Below, piece by piece: positions 26,611 through 33,850 of a stretch of DNA of 52,074 nt. The notes under the pieces are model-generated. The model was not told the origin of the DNA. It worked only from the letters and a program-made list of their open reading frames with translations, and did not search any database. Location: the NCBI GenBank assembly GCA_937891975.1, contig CALAUA010000003.1, positions 1 through 52,074 on the forward strand, written 5' to 3'. A program made the translations under genes and the position numbers. Each line of letters starts with the position of its first letter. Position 1 is the stretch's first letter. This DNA comes from an uncultured Bacteroidales bacterium (GTDB taxonomy: Bacteria > Bacteroidota > Bacteroidia > Bacteroidales > Paludibacteraceae).

Positions 26611-26712
26611 GAATTTGGCGGATTCTTACTATAGAATTTGGCGGATTCTTACTATAGAGTTTGGCGGAACTTTTACCGAGTTTGGCGGTAAATTTTTACC
26701 GAGTTTGGCGAA
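26611..26712. repeat. Five iteron-like repeats upstream of hipBA
   Basis: GAATTTGGCGG or GAGTTTGGCG(G) begins at 26611, 26634, 26657, 26678 and 26701, spaced 23, 23, 21 and 23 bases (about two helical turns). The first two units are near-identical over 23 bases. The last is followed by CTCCGCC, a partial complement. It could bind a protein cooperatively; no regulator is identified. Confidence 0.7.
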
Positions 26713-26764
26713 AACTCCGCCCAAAAAGTGTAAAATCCAAATATGTCAATACGTCAAAGAACGA

Positions 26765-26812
26765 GTTTTAGGTTAGAGGCGAAAGGTTAAAGGTTAAAGG
26801 TTAAAGGCAGGA
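26765..26812. repeat. Heptamer array (GGTTAAA-type)
   Basis: GGTTAGA, GGCGAAA, GGTTAAA (three times), GGCAGGA, followed by a CGCTTCGC hairpin word. The rest of the gap to 27108 holds GAAGATA words and short inverted repeats but no gene. Confidence 0.7.
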
Positions 26813-27108
26813 ACCTTATCGCTTCGCTCTGAACCTGAATGATTTACTTTTGCATCTCGGGCGTTTATCCTGAAGATATCCCGAAGATACCTCGAAGATA
26901 CGCAAAAGAAAAACATATTTTAACATTTGTTTAACACCTTACTCTCACCGAACACCTTCGGTAAGGGTAGCGCAAGGGTTCGGGATTTATAGTGTTGTAG
27001 TAAATAACTACATTTAACATATTTTAACCTCCCTCCCTCATTTCCCTCATAGTGAGGGGAGTGAGGGAAATAAGGGAAACTTTATGTCCGCAAGGGCAAT
27101 TGGTATGC

Positions 27109-27165
27109 TAATATTAACGCGGTACAGCCGCCCAAAATCATAAAGATATGATGACAAATCTACTT
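27109..27165 (+). repeat. Start-region inverted repeat, copy 2, with leader hairpin
   Basis: Partner of 24570-24623. Identical in TAATATTAACGCG and in the 32 bases spanning the start codon; the hairpin between (GCGG-TACAG-CCGC) differs in sequence but pairs. Confidence 0.8.
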
Positions 27166-28224
27166 TTCAGTCAATTAACTGCAATCGGCAAACGCTTTGC
27201 CATGGTATTAACTATGCTCGTTGTTGTGGGTGTTGGAAATGTGTGGGGAGAGGAGATTTATTCCAATACGGGGGCATCAGGAACCACTAATAACATTACT
27301 GCGTCTGGTAACATTAATAACAATAATGGAAATCCTGCGCCATCATTTGGTTTAACTAGTGCATCGAAAAAAGAAATAACAATATCCAATCTAGACTTAT
27401 CGAATTATGAGGATATTACATTAACATTGGATTTCCAATTGGCTAAAAGTGGCAATAGTTACTCCTCGTTGACTGTGACGCAATATAATAGCAATAATAC
27501 AAGTGTTGGTTCTCAAAATATTACAGGTTCAAACAACACATCATATAAGACTACTACAGTTACTCTTGAACCAACATGTACTAAAGTGACAATAGTATGT
27601 AGCCCTGCTGGCTCTACATATGCTACTTACGTTGATAATATAAAAATAACAGGGACACTTGCTGCAAGTGGAAGTGAAGGGGAATGTGGTTGGATTGAAA
27701 CAGATATTAGTGATATTGAATCAACAGATGATGTGGTTATCACGATGACTAATGCAACAGATAACACATACGCACTTACCAATGATAATGGCACTAATGG
27801 TGCACCAAGAGCAACAGAGTTGACCATTGAGAATGGAGCAATCGTTTTACCAAATGTTGCTCCTAATCCTGCGGACAATATCTTGTGGAATATCACCAAG
27901 GAGGATAATGACCAGTTAAAAATATGTCCAAAAAATAACTCTTCAATTTGGTTATATGTCAACAGCAATACTGGTGATAATGTGCGCGTAGGTTCCACCT
28001 CTAATGCAATATCAAATGGACTATTCATAATTGAGGGAACATATTTGAAAAATGTTACTAAATCATACTATATTGGTGCTTACATTTCAGACTCAAAATC
28101 CGAGTGGCGTTGTTATGCAAATACAACAGGAAATATTGCTAACCAAACCCTCAAATTCTACAAATATGTGGAATGTGGTAGCACACAACCGAGCCGTTGT
28201 GTGACACCAAAAATGCGGGGATGA
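27148..28224 (+). CDS. Truncated surface-protein gene; possible silent N-terminal cassette
   Basis: 358 residues: signal peptide (KRFAMVLTMLVVVGVGNVWG) and a beta-rich domain, then ECGSTQPS followed at once by an unrelated RCVTPKMRG and stop. The paralogue at 21072-24587 continues after the same word with about 670 further residues. The frame is open with a full leader, so it may be expressed as a short secreted protein, or it may serve as a stored N-terminal region. The N-terminal domain itself differs from the paralogue's, which argues for exchange rather than simple decay. Confidence 0.7.
   Translation: MMTNLLFSQLTAIGKRFAMVLTMLVVVGVGNVWGEEIYSNTGASGTTNNITASGNINNNNGNPAPSFGLTSASKKEITISNLDLSNYEDITLTLDFQLAKSGNSYSSLTVTQYNSNNTSVGSQNITGSNNTSYKTTTVTLEPTCTKVTIVCSPAGSTYATYVDNIKITGTLAASGSEGECGWIETDISDIESTDDVVITMTNATDNTYALTNDNGTNGAPRATELTIENGAIVLPNVAPNPADNILWNITKEDNDQLKICPKNNSSIWLYVNSNTGDNVRVGSTSNAISNGLFIIEGTYLKNVTKSYYIGAYISDSKSEWRCYANTTGNIANQTLKFYKYVECGSTQPSRCVTPKMRG
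28171..28195 (+). repeat. 25-bp inverted repeat, copy 2 (inside the truncated gene)
   Basis: Exact inverted partner of 23057-23081; codes ECGSTQPS in the same frame. The homology to the longer gene ends precisely at the end of this repeat. Confidence 0.85.
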
Positions 28225-28435
28225 CAATGGCGGCACGTGGCTAGTAGTAATCGAGTGGTAAGCGAAGTTCTATAAAAGATGCAAATAACCACTAGAAAAC
28301 ATTGCGGGAAACACCAGAATACTACGGTTGTGGTACGGTAATGCTACGGTAATGCTACGGGGATTTCTACGTGACATATATGTGCATAACATTTCCTCTA
28401 TAGATTTTCATCATATCAATATGTCAAAGATCGCT

Positions 28436-28569
28436 TCGCGTTCGGCAGCATGGTCGCAATGACTGATGCCTTGCATCATTGGGCGACATGCGCCTCCGCT
28501 CTTAACTCGGACTCACGAAGTCCTCGTTAGGTATTTATAAACTCAGACCACGAAGTCCTCGTTAGGTAT
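28436..28569. repeat. Dispersed hairpin repeat plus a direct repeat pair
   Basis: 28436-28502 is a third full copy of the double-stem family (outer GTCGC/GCGAC, inner TGATGC/GCATCA). It is followed by two copies (28506-28534, 28542-28569) of a unit containing ACGAAGTCCTCGTTAGGTAT. The gap 28225-28435 holds GGTAATGCTACG words and no gene. Confidence 0.65.
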
Positions 28570-28751
28570 GTTATATCATGTGCGCCAAGGGCGCAAATTA
28601 TTGCTCATTTCTGTGAGCAGAGGGCGAAGTGATTAGTACTTCGTACATGTGCGTGTGTGCGCATACAAATAAACACCAAAGGACGGTATAGCGTACTATA
28701 CTCGTCGAAATATGTAAAAATGCTGCTCACAAAACAGCCGTCAAGCCAAAA

Positions 28752-28888
28752 ATAAAAACGACGATAGTTCACCTATCGCCCTAAAAACACAGCCCCAAAA
28801 AAAGGACCAAAAAACATACGTTACACGCTGATATACAGATAATTAATCGCATCAAAGTGGAGTGTCTTAACCGTTTTCATTTGAATTG
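28752..28888 (-). ncRNA. Small transcription unit: sRNA or 19-residue peptide gene
   Basis: It has its own promoter (28895-28925) and a terminator-like hairpin CGATAG/CTATCG (28762-28778) followed on the minus strand by TCGTTTTTATTTTT, so a transcript of about 135 nt is expected. Near its 5' end, 28880-28821 encodes MKTVKTLHFDAINYLYISV and stop; the ATG is only about 8 bases from the predicted transcription start. Whether the peptide or the RNA is the product cannot be decided. I do not recognise either. Confidence 0.55.
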
Positions 28889-28894
28889 ACGCCG

Positions 28895-28925
28895 CAAAGG
28901 TAATATTTTTTTTGCAATTAAACAA
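28895..28925 (-). promoter_or_regulatory. Promoter of the small transcription unit
   Basis: On the minus strand, TTG at 28923-28925, exact 20-base spacer, TACCTTTG at 28895-28902. This matches the best promoters in the window although no normal-sized gene follows. Confidence 0.75.
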
Positions 28926-29022
28926 GTTTTTTTTCAAAAAAAAATGAAGAACAACAATGTAGGTGGGGTTTTTAGAGAATAATGGGTGATGTCGCCCAAA
29001 GGGCGAGGTGGTGTCCAATGGA

Positions 29023-30273
29023 CTATGGAACCATGACCTTGCGCGTTTGTGTACCTTGACTGACAATATACAAACCTGAACGCAATTGCATAAGAGCCGC
29101 AGGCACATCATCCGTAGTACAAAGCAACTCACCTGACACATTATATATTCTCGCACACGCGCGACTTTCAACAGATACATACGATGCAGGAGTGGTAGTA
29201 CTGATAGTCACATCCCCCGTCACATTGGTAATCGTAAGACGCCCAAGATCAGCATCATACGAAGACTGAGCCCCCGTGACAGTCACGTGAGATGGATGAG
29301 AACCATCAGGCATAGTCAAATAGGTAATAAAGCCACCACCACTGACAGTACGCATATACCGAGGAGAAACAGTTTCTGCTACATCATAATTGACTGAATA
29401 ACAGAGCATATTGCTGCTAGTAAAGAGTTCAATAGCCAATTCGGGGAAGTCGATCATCGGATTGCGATTACCCTGATACTCCTGCGCACCATCATTACGC
29501 ACCATCTCGGTGAGCGATGGAGGGTCCTGCATATGCCACTTGAGCAAAACTTCAATTGTCTCAAACACCCCTTTAGAACCTACCTTAGCAGGCAACTGCG
29601 CATTGCCATTATACAAAGCATTCTTATGACCTCCCTGCTCACCATACACCAAATAATCGTAGAGAATCACACGCGCAGCATCGCCACGGTACGAACCCAA
29701 GTTAATCTTCTTATACGCACTATTATTGATGCTGATCTCCTCATCTGGGTCGTAGTAGCCATAACTCTCTCCATAGGCCGTATTGCCACGGCTGGAGTTG
29801 ATACTAGTCTGAGTGGGACGTACCGACTGCATATCATGCCCCATCGTAATATCCTTGTTAGCCCCTTTGGATTGTGGCCAAGTGTGCTCGCGGTTCCAAG
29901 TCTTACCCGAATCCCATTTAGCCTCGAAGCTAGCACCATTGTAATAACCAATGATATAACCACTGCGATTGAGGTCACGATCGACATCTTCGTATGCATA
30001 GCGTAGATCACCGTAATCAAGGCCCCACGCATCAAGTTTACAGGTATTACCCATCAGTTGATTGAGACGACCAAAGAGTTCATCGCCCGTGATAGCAAGA
30101 AGTTGGTCATAAGCATAAACGCCTGTATAATAAGACTTTTGCTTATTCAAATACGCCGTATAAGACTGTTTGCCTTCGTCGGACGCTACGTGCGCTTGCA
30201 TGTCAATTGAGGCAAAAATTTGACAAGGTAATAAGGCAAGAAGAATGCCCAAAAAGAGGTGGATGTGCTTCAT
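29023..30273 (-). CDS. Secreted endonuclease I family nuclease with type IX-like tail
   Basis: 416 residues. Signal peptide (LFLGILLALLPCQIFAS), then the endonuclease I domain with the core TWNREHTWPQS near 125-135 (His as general base) and DMQSVRPTQ. Likely degrades extracellular DNA or RNA. The C-terminus (RIYNVSGELLC...LRSGLYIVSQGTQTRKVMV) has the features of a type IX secretion sorting domain. The start at ATG 30273 fits both the signal peptide and the promoter 29 bases upstream; the longer open frame upstream is repeat DNA. Confidence 0.88.
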   Translation of the reverse strand: MKHIHLFLGILLALLPCQIFASIDMQAHVASDEGKQSYTAYLNKQKSYYTGVYAYDQLLAITGDELFGRLNQLMGNTCKLDAWGLDYGDLRYAYEDVDRDLNRSGYIIGYYNGASFEAKWDSGKTWNREHTWPQSKGANKDITMGHDMQSVRPTQTSINSSRGNTAYGESYGYYDPDEEISINNSAYKKINLGSYRGDAARVILYDYLVYGEQGGHKNALYNGNAQLPAKVGSKGVFETIEVLLKWHMQDPPSLTEMVRNDGAQEYQGNRNPMIDFPELAIELFTSSNMLCYSVNYDVAETVSPRYMRTVSGGGFITYLTMPDGSHPSHVTVTGAQSSYDADLGRLTITNVTGDVTISTTTPASYVSVESRACARIYNVSGELLCTTDDVPAALMQLRSGLYIVSQGTQTRKVMVP

Positions 30274-30301
30274 AAATACAAGTATTTTTCGTTTGCGGGT
30301 G

Positions 30302-30332
30302 CAAAGGTACGAAAAATTTGCAAAACTTGCAA
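30302..30332 (-). promoter_or_regulatory. Promoter of the endonuclease gene
   Basis: On the minus strand, TTG at 30330-30332, 20-base spacer, TACCTTTG at 30302-30309. Confidence 0.75.
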
Positions 30333-30344
30333 TTTTTTTTAATA

Positions 30345-30418
30345 AGATAAGAGAGTTGAGATAAGAGAGTTGAGATAAGAGAGTTGAGATAAGAGATAAG
30401 AGAGTAGAGAGGGGAGAG
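30345..30418. repeat. Heptamer array (GATAAGA / GAGTTGA)
   Basis: Alternating GATAAGA and GAGTTGA units, about ten 7-base steps, end in GAGTAGA GAGGGGA. No gene is seen between 30419 and the DUF4835 promoter at 30689. Confidence 0.8.
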
Positions 30419-30688
30419 ATTTTTTTTGAAAAAAATAACAAAGATTTGCATATGTCAGAAAAAAGTATTACCTTCGGACGCCGCCTTGGCATTGCCAATT
30501 CCCCCGAAAGTACGTTCGCATGATGCAGCCCATACTATCGCGTCGCTCACACTTTTTTTTGAAACATACGGCTTCGCCTTCTAAATATGCCACTCACTCT
30601 TCACTCTCATAAGCAAACTTCTGTCGTGAATGTGAATGGCATATTCAATAGATTAAATCTATTATTTTCAAAAAAAGTGCTCGTTTAC

Positions 30689-30719
30689 TTGCGTATGTGC
30701 ATTTTTTGTAGTACCTTTG
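30689..30719 (+). promoter_or_regulatory. Promoter of the DUF4835 gene
   Basis: TTG at 30689-30691, 20-base spacer, TACCTTTG at 30712-30719; about 60 bases before the ATG. Confidence 0.75.
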
Positions 30720-30780
30720 CACGCCAAATATGTGCGTGTGCATAATCATAGCGCGCACATGCACGAAAAACAAAATTAAG

Positions 30781-31686
30781 ATGATGAAACGAATAATCAT
30801 AGCAATAGCCATCCTATGCCTCAGCAACATGAGTTGGGGACAGGAACTGAGGTGTACCGTCAGCATCAATTCAGATATGGTGGAAGGCTCGAATAAATCG
30901 GTATTCAATACTATGAAACAAAGTATTGAGGAGTTCGTTAACACCCTGAAATGGACCAATATGACCTTCCAAGATAAAGAACGAATAGAATGTAATATGC
31001 TAATCGTGGTGAAAAGCGTACAAGACAACCTGTTCACCTGCGAGATGACATGCCAAAGTCGTCGCCCCGTGTACGGCACAGCATACTACACGCCAACACT
31101 CAACTTCAAAGACAATAACTTCGTATTTACCTACCAAGAATACGACCGTCTGGATTACCAACAAACGACCTTCACAACCAACCTAACCGCACTGCTCGCC
31201 TACTACTGCTACCTCATCATCGGACACGATATGGACTCGTTTGCCAAACTGGGCGGCACACCCTATTTCCAAGCATGTGAGAACATAGTGAACGCGGCAC
31301 AGTCAGCTTCGCTAGAAGATGCCGAAGCAGCAGGTTGGAAAGCATTTGAAAGCAATCGTAATCGCTATGCACTGATCAACAACCTGATGGATGAGGCATT
31401 CAAGAAATACCGCATCTACTACTACGACTACCACCGCCACGGACTAGATGAGATGGTGAACAACGTAGCCAACGGACGCGCACGTATAGCCAAAGACATC
31501 AAAGTGCTAAAAGAGGCCTACAGCGCACGACCTGCCACATACGTGGTGGGAGCATTCCTAGATGCGAAAAACGATGAACTGGTCAATATATTCAAAGAAG
31601 GAACTAGCGAGGAGAAAAAAGCAGTATATGACGTGCTGATGGATATCGATCCAACAAGGCAGAGCACGTATGAGGGGATTAAGTAG
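30781..31686 (+). CDS. DUF4835 family exported protein
   Basis: 301 residues with a cleavable signal peptide ending SWGQ. I recognise the family from its conserved start (ELRCTVSINSDMVEGSNKSVF) and VFTYQEYDRLDYQQTTFTTNLTALLAYY region; its function is unknown and it is restricted to Bacteroidota as far as I know. The start could be either of two adjacent ATGs (30781, 30784). It is followed directly by a long heptamer array; the stop TAG is the first part of that array. Confidence 0.85.
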   Translation: MMKRIIIAIAILCLSNMSWGQELRCTVSINSDMVEGSNKSVFNTMKQSIEEFVNTLKWTNMTFQDKERIECNMLIVVKSVQDNLFTCEMTCQSRRPVYGTAYYTPTLNFKDNNFVFTYQEYDRLDYQQTTFTTNLTALLAYYCYLIIGHDMDSFAKLGGTPYFQACENIVNAAQSASLEDAEAAGWKAFESNRNRYALINNLMDEAFKKYRIYYYDYHRHGLDEMVNNVANGRARIAKDIKVLKEAYSARPATYVVGAFLDAKNDELVNIFKEGTSEEKKAVYDVLMDIDPTRQSTYEGIK

Positions 31687-31880
31687 GGTTTAGGGTTTAG
31701 TGTTTAGTGTTTAGGGTTTAGTGTTTAGAGTTTAGAGTTTAGAGTTTAGAGTTTAGAGGTGAGAGGTGTAAGGTGTAAGGTGTAAGGTGTAAGGTGTAAA
31801 GTGTAAAGTGTAAGGTGTAAAGTGTAAGGTGTAAGGTGTAAAGTGTAAAGTGTAAAGTGTAAGGTGTAAGGTGTAAAGGC
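31684..31880. repeat. Long heptamer array: GTTTAGT block then GTGTAAG block
   Basis: About 190 bases of almost pure 7-base units: GTTTAGG/GTTTAGT/AGTTTAG up to about 31757, then GTGTAAG/GTGTAAA up to the aroE start. The switch from one word to another without loss of the 7-base period is clear here. Confidence 0.9.
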
Positions 31881-31881
31881 A

Positions 31882-32652
31882 ATGAATAGATATGGAATAA
31901 TAGGGAAGCCGTTGGGGCATTCGTATTCGGAAGGATACTTCACGGAGTTGTTTGTGCGAGAAGGAATAGACGCGCAATACAAACCATACCCCATTGACCA
32001 TATCGAAGAGGTCAGAGAACTGCTAGAACAATTGGACGGTTTCAACGTGACATACCCCTACAAAGAAGCCATCCTGCCCTACTTGAGCGACATCGACAAG
32101 GTAGCTAAAGCGATTGGCGCTGTGAATGTAGTCTGCCACGGGAAAGGATACAACACCGATTGGATAGGTTTTCGCGATAGTATAGCACCACTGGTACGTA
32201 AAGGCGAACGCGCGCTACTACTGGGTACAGGCGGCGTGAGCAAAGCGATACAATATGCGATGAGAGAGTTGGGAGTGGGATATTCGGTGGTGAGTCGGCA
32301 GCGGAGCTGCAGTTCAGAGGACGCTTCGCTACAGGTGAGAGGTGAGAGGTTAGAGGTGAGAGGTGATGAGGTGATGAGGCGATTGGGATATGATGAAGTG
32401 GATGAGCAGGTGATGAGAGAGCATAGGATAATAGTAAACTGCACACCACTAGGGATGCAACCATACGAAAACGAAATGCCAGATATACCCTATCACTATC
32501 TGAGCAAAGAACATCTGCTATACGACTGCATATACAATCCCGAGAGGACACTGTTCTTGCAGGAAGGTGAAAAGATGGGATGCCAAGTGAAGAACGGACT
32601 GGAGATGCTACATAGGCAAGCCGATGAGGCGTGTTTAGTGTTTAGGGTTTAG
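31882..32652 (+). CDS. aroE: Shikimate dehydrogenase with repeat-coded insert and C-terminus
   Basis: NADPH-dependent reduction of 3-dehydroshikimate in aromatic amino acid synthesis. 256 residues: shikimate site SYS near 14-16, NVTYPYK with Lys61, NTDW with Asp93, and the nucleotide loop GTGGVSKA near 115-122. Residues about 141-166 (SCSSEDASLQVRGERLEVRGDE) are extra; the homologous fold needs only a short loop here. The last residues (LVFRV) and the stop are coded by a GTTTAG heptamer array. Catalytic residues are intact, so activity is expected. Confidence 0.92.
   Translation: MNRYGIIGKPLGHSYSEGYFTELFVREGIDAQYKPYPIDHIEEVRELLEQLDGFNVTYPYKEAILPYLSDIDKVAKAIGAVNVVCHGKGYNTDWIGFRDSIAPLVRKGERALLLGTGGVSKAIQYAMRELGVGYSVVSRQRSCSSEDASLQVRGERLEVRGDEVMRRLGYDEVDEQVMREHRIIVNCTPLGMQPYENEMPDIPYHYLSKEHLLYDCIYNPERTLFLQEGEKMGCQVKNGLEMLHRQADEACLVFRV
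32294..32380 (+). repeat. In-frame hairpin/heptamer insert in aroE
   Basis: Hairpin GCAGC-GGA-GCTGC, then the GGACGCTTCGCTACAG unit, then heptamers AGGTGAG and AGGTTAG. Codes SEDASLQVRGERLEVRG, sharing EDASLQ with recQ. Confidence 0.8.
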
Positions 32653-32708
32653 TGTTTAGAGATTAGTGTTTGGAGTTTAGTGTTTAGAGTTTAGTGTTTA
32701 GAGTTTAG
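32637..32708. repeat. Heptamer array (GTTTAGT) ending aroE
   Basis: About ten GTTTAGT/AGTTTAG/AGATTAG units run from the last codons of aroE to the next start codon. Confidence 0.8.
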
Positions 32709-32710
32709 AT

Positions 32711-33775
32711 ATGAAAAAGTATTTATTGAGCGGGATGCTCATAGCAATTAGCAGTATGACATTCGCACAAGTGGTGCGAGAAAATGAAGCGGCAGTAGTG
32801 TATTACATGCCCAAAACAGAGTTGATGATTACCCTCGACTACAATATGGTAGAGGAAAAGCCTGGCGTATTCTACCAATATGCAGAACGCTATCTGGGTG
32901 CAACGAAAATCATTATCGAAGAAAACAAAAACCACCAACTCGTGGGAGTGAAAACACAAGTGGTAAGCAGTGCCGACACCAATCGACCATTCAAAGTGGT
33001 GGCACAAAAGGGTATCAACACCCAATTGATGAGTCTGACCGAAGATGGGAGATTGGTTGGATATGGGATAGAGAACGCTTCGCTACAGTTTAGTGAATGC
33101 TCGCAAGGCGAGCTACAGAACGGCAGCAAGACTGCCTACAGTTTAGAGGCGAAAAGTGAGGAACCGATGCCACTAATGGAAGAACAGTTTTTGGCAGGTT
33201 CGGTAGCGAAAATGGCAGAAGGCGCAGCGAAACAGATATATCGCATTCGCGAGACACGACTCAATATATTGGCAGGCGACGTAGAGCACGTACCAGCCGA
33301 TGGCAAAGCAATGGAACTGGTACTCAACGAACTAGATAAACAGGAGCAAGCATTGGTGGCATTATTCGTAGGTACCACCACAGTGACACATCACACCCAT
33401 ACCCTACTCTTCACACCCGAAGAAAGTGTGGAGAACGAGGTGATTTGCCGATTGTCGCAACATAATGGTATTGTGGATAAAAATGACTTAAGCGGTGAGC
33501 CTATCTACCTGACACTCGATGCAACCTACAGAACATTGCTGCCCAGTGGATATGTGGACAAGAATACCCCTGCGCTATCACAAATCTACTACAACCTGCC
33601 GGGCGAAGCACATATAGTAATGCAATTCAAAGGCAAGACTGTAGCAGAAAATAAGTTTGATGTGGCTCAATATGGCGTGGCTGTGCCTTTGGCACAAGAC
33701 CTATTCACTGGTAAAGCGATACCTACGATTAAGATTAGTGCGGAGACAGGGAATATATTGGAGATAAGGAGATAG
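32711..33775 (+). CDS. DUF4831 family exported protein with repeat-coded insert
   Basis: 354 residues, signal peptide to about residue 19 (TFAQ). Matches the DUF4831 pattern I know from Bacteroidota (AVVYYMPKTELMITLDY...PGVFYQYAERYLG; YNLPGEAHIVM near the C-terminus); function unknown. Residues about 120-147 (ENASLQFSECSQGELQNGSKTAYSL split over two hairpin units) come from the repeat family. It lies among housekeeping genes with no partner that suggests a role. Confidence 0.8.
   Translation: MKKYLLSGMLIAISSMTFAQVVRENEAAVVYYMPKTELMITLDYNMVEEKPGVFYQYAERYLGATKIIIEENKNHQLVGVKTQVVSSADTNRPFKVVAQKGINTQLMSLTEDGRLVGYGIENASLQFSECSQGELQNGSKTAYSLEAKSEEPMPLMEEQFLAGSVAKMAEGAAKQIYRIRETRLNILAGDVEHVPADGKAMELVLNELDKQEQALVALFVGTTTVTHHTHTLLFTPEESVENEVICRLSQHNGIVDKNDLSGEPIYLTLDATYRTLLPSGYVDKNTPALSQIYYNLPGEAHIVMQFKGKTVAENKFDVAQYGVAVPLAQDLFTGKAIPTIKISAETGNILEIRR
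33070..33153 (+). repeat. In-frame hairpin insert in the DUF4831 gene
   Basis: Three hairpin units in a row: CGCTTCGC; GCTCGC-AAG-GCGAGC; GGCAG-CAAGA-CTGCC, joined by CTACAGTTTAGTGAA and CTACAGAAC and closed by CTACAGTTTAGAG. Frame is kept through all three. Confidence 0.85.
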
Positions 33776-33782
33776 GCGACTT

Positions 33783-33842
33783 TGTCACAGTTTAGAGGAC
33801 GCGCCAAAGGCGCTACTGTTTAGTGTTTAAAGGCGAGAGGTG
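33783..33842. repeat. Hairpin unit with heptamers before tilS
   Basis: AGTTTAGAGGAC then hairpin GCGCC-AAA-GGCGC, then CTACTGTTTAGTG and AAGGCGAGAGG. Intergenic example of the unit found inside genes. Confidence 0.8.
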
Positions 33843-33850
33843 AGAAAAAG

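Noticed and set aside
24760..28502. A transposon bounded by the inverted copies of the double-stem repeat
   Set aside because: The copies are members of a family found elsewhere (591-740), no transposase is present, and no target-site duplication was seen.
30431..30480. Promoter-like TTG-N20-TACCTTCG on the plus strand
   Set aside because: The -7 box has C instead of T in the conserved TTTG, and no clear transcript or gene follows before the DUF4835 promoter.
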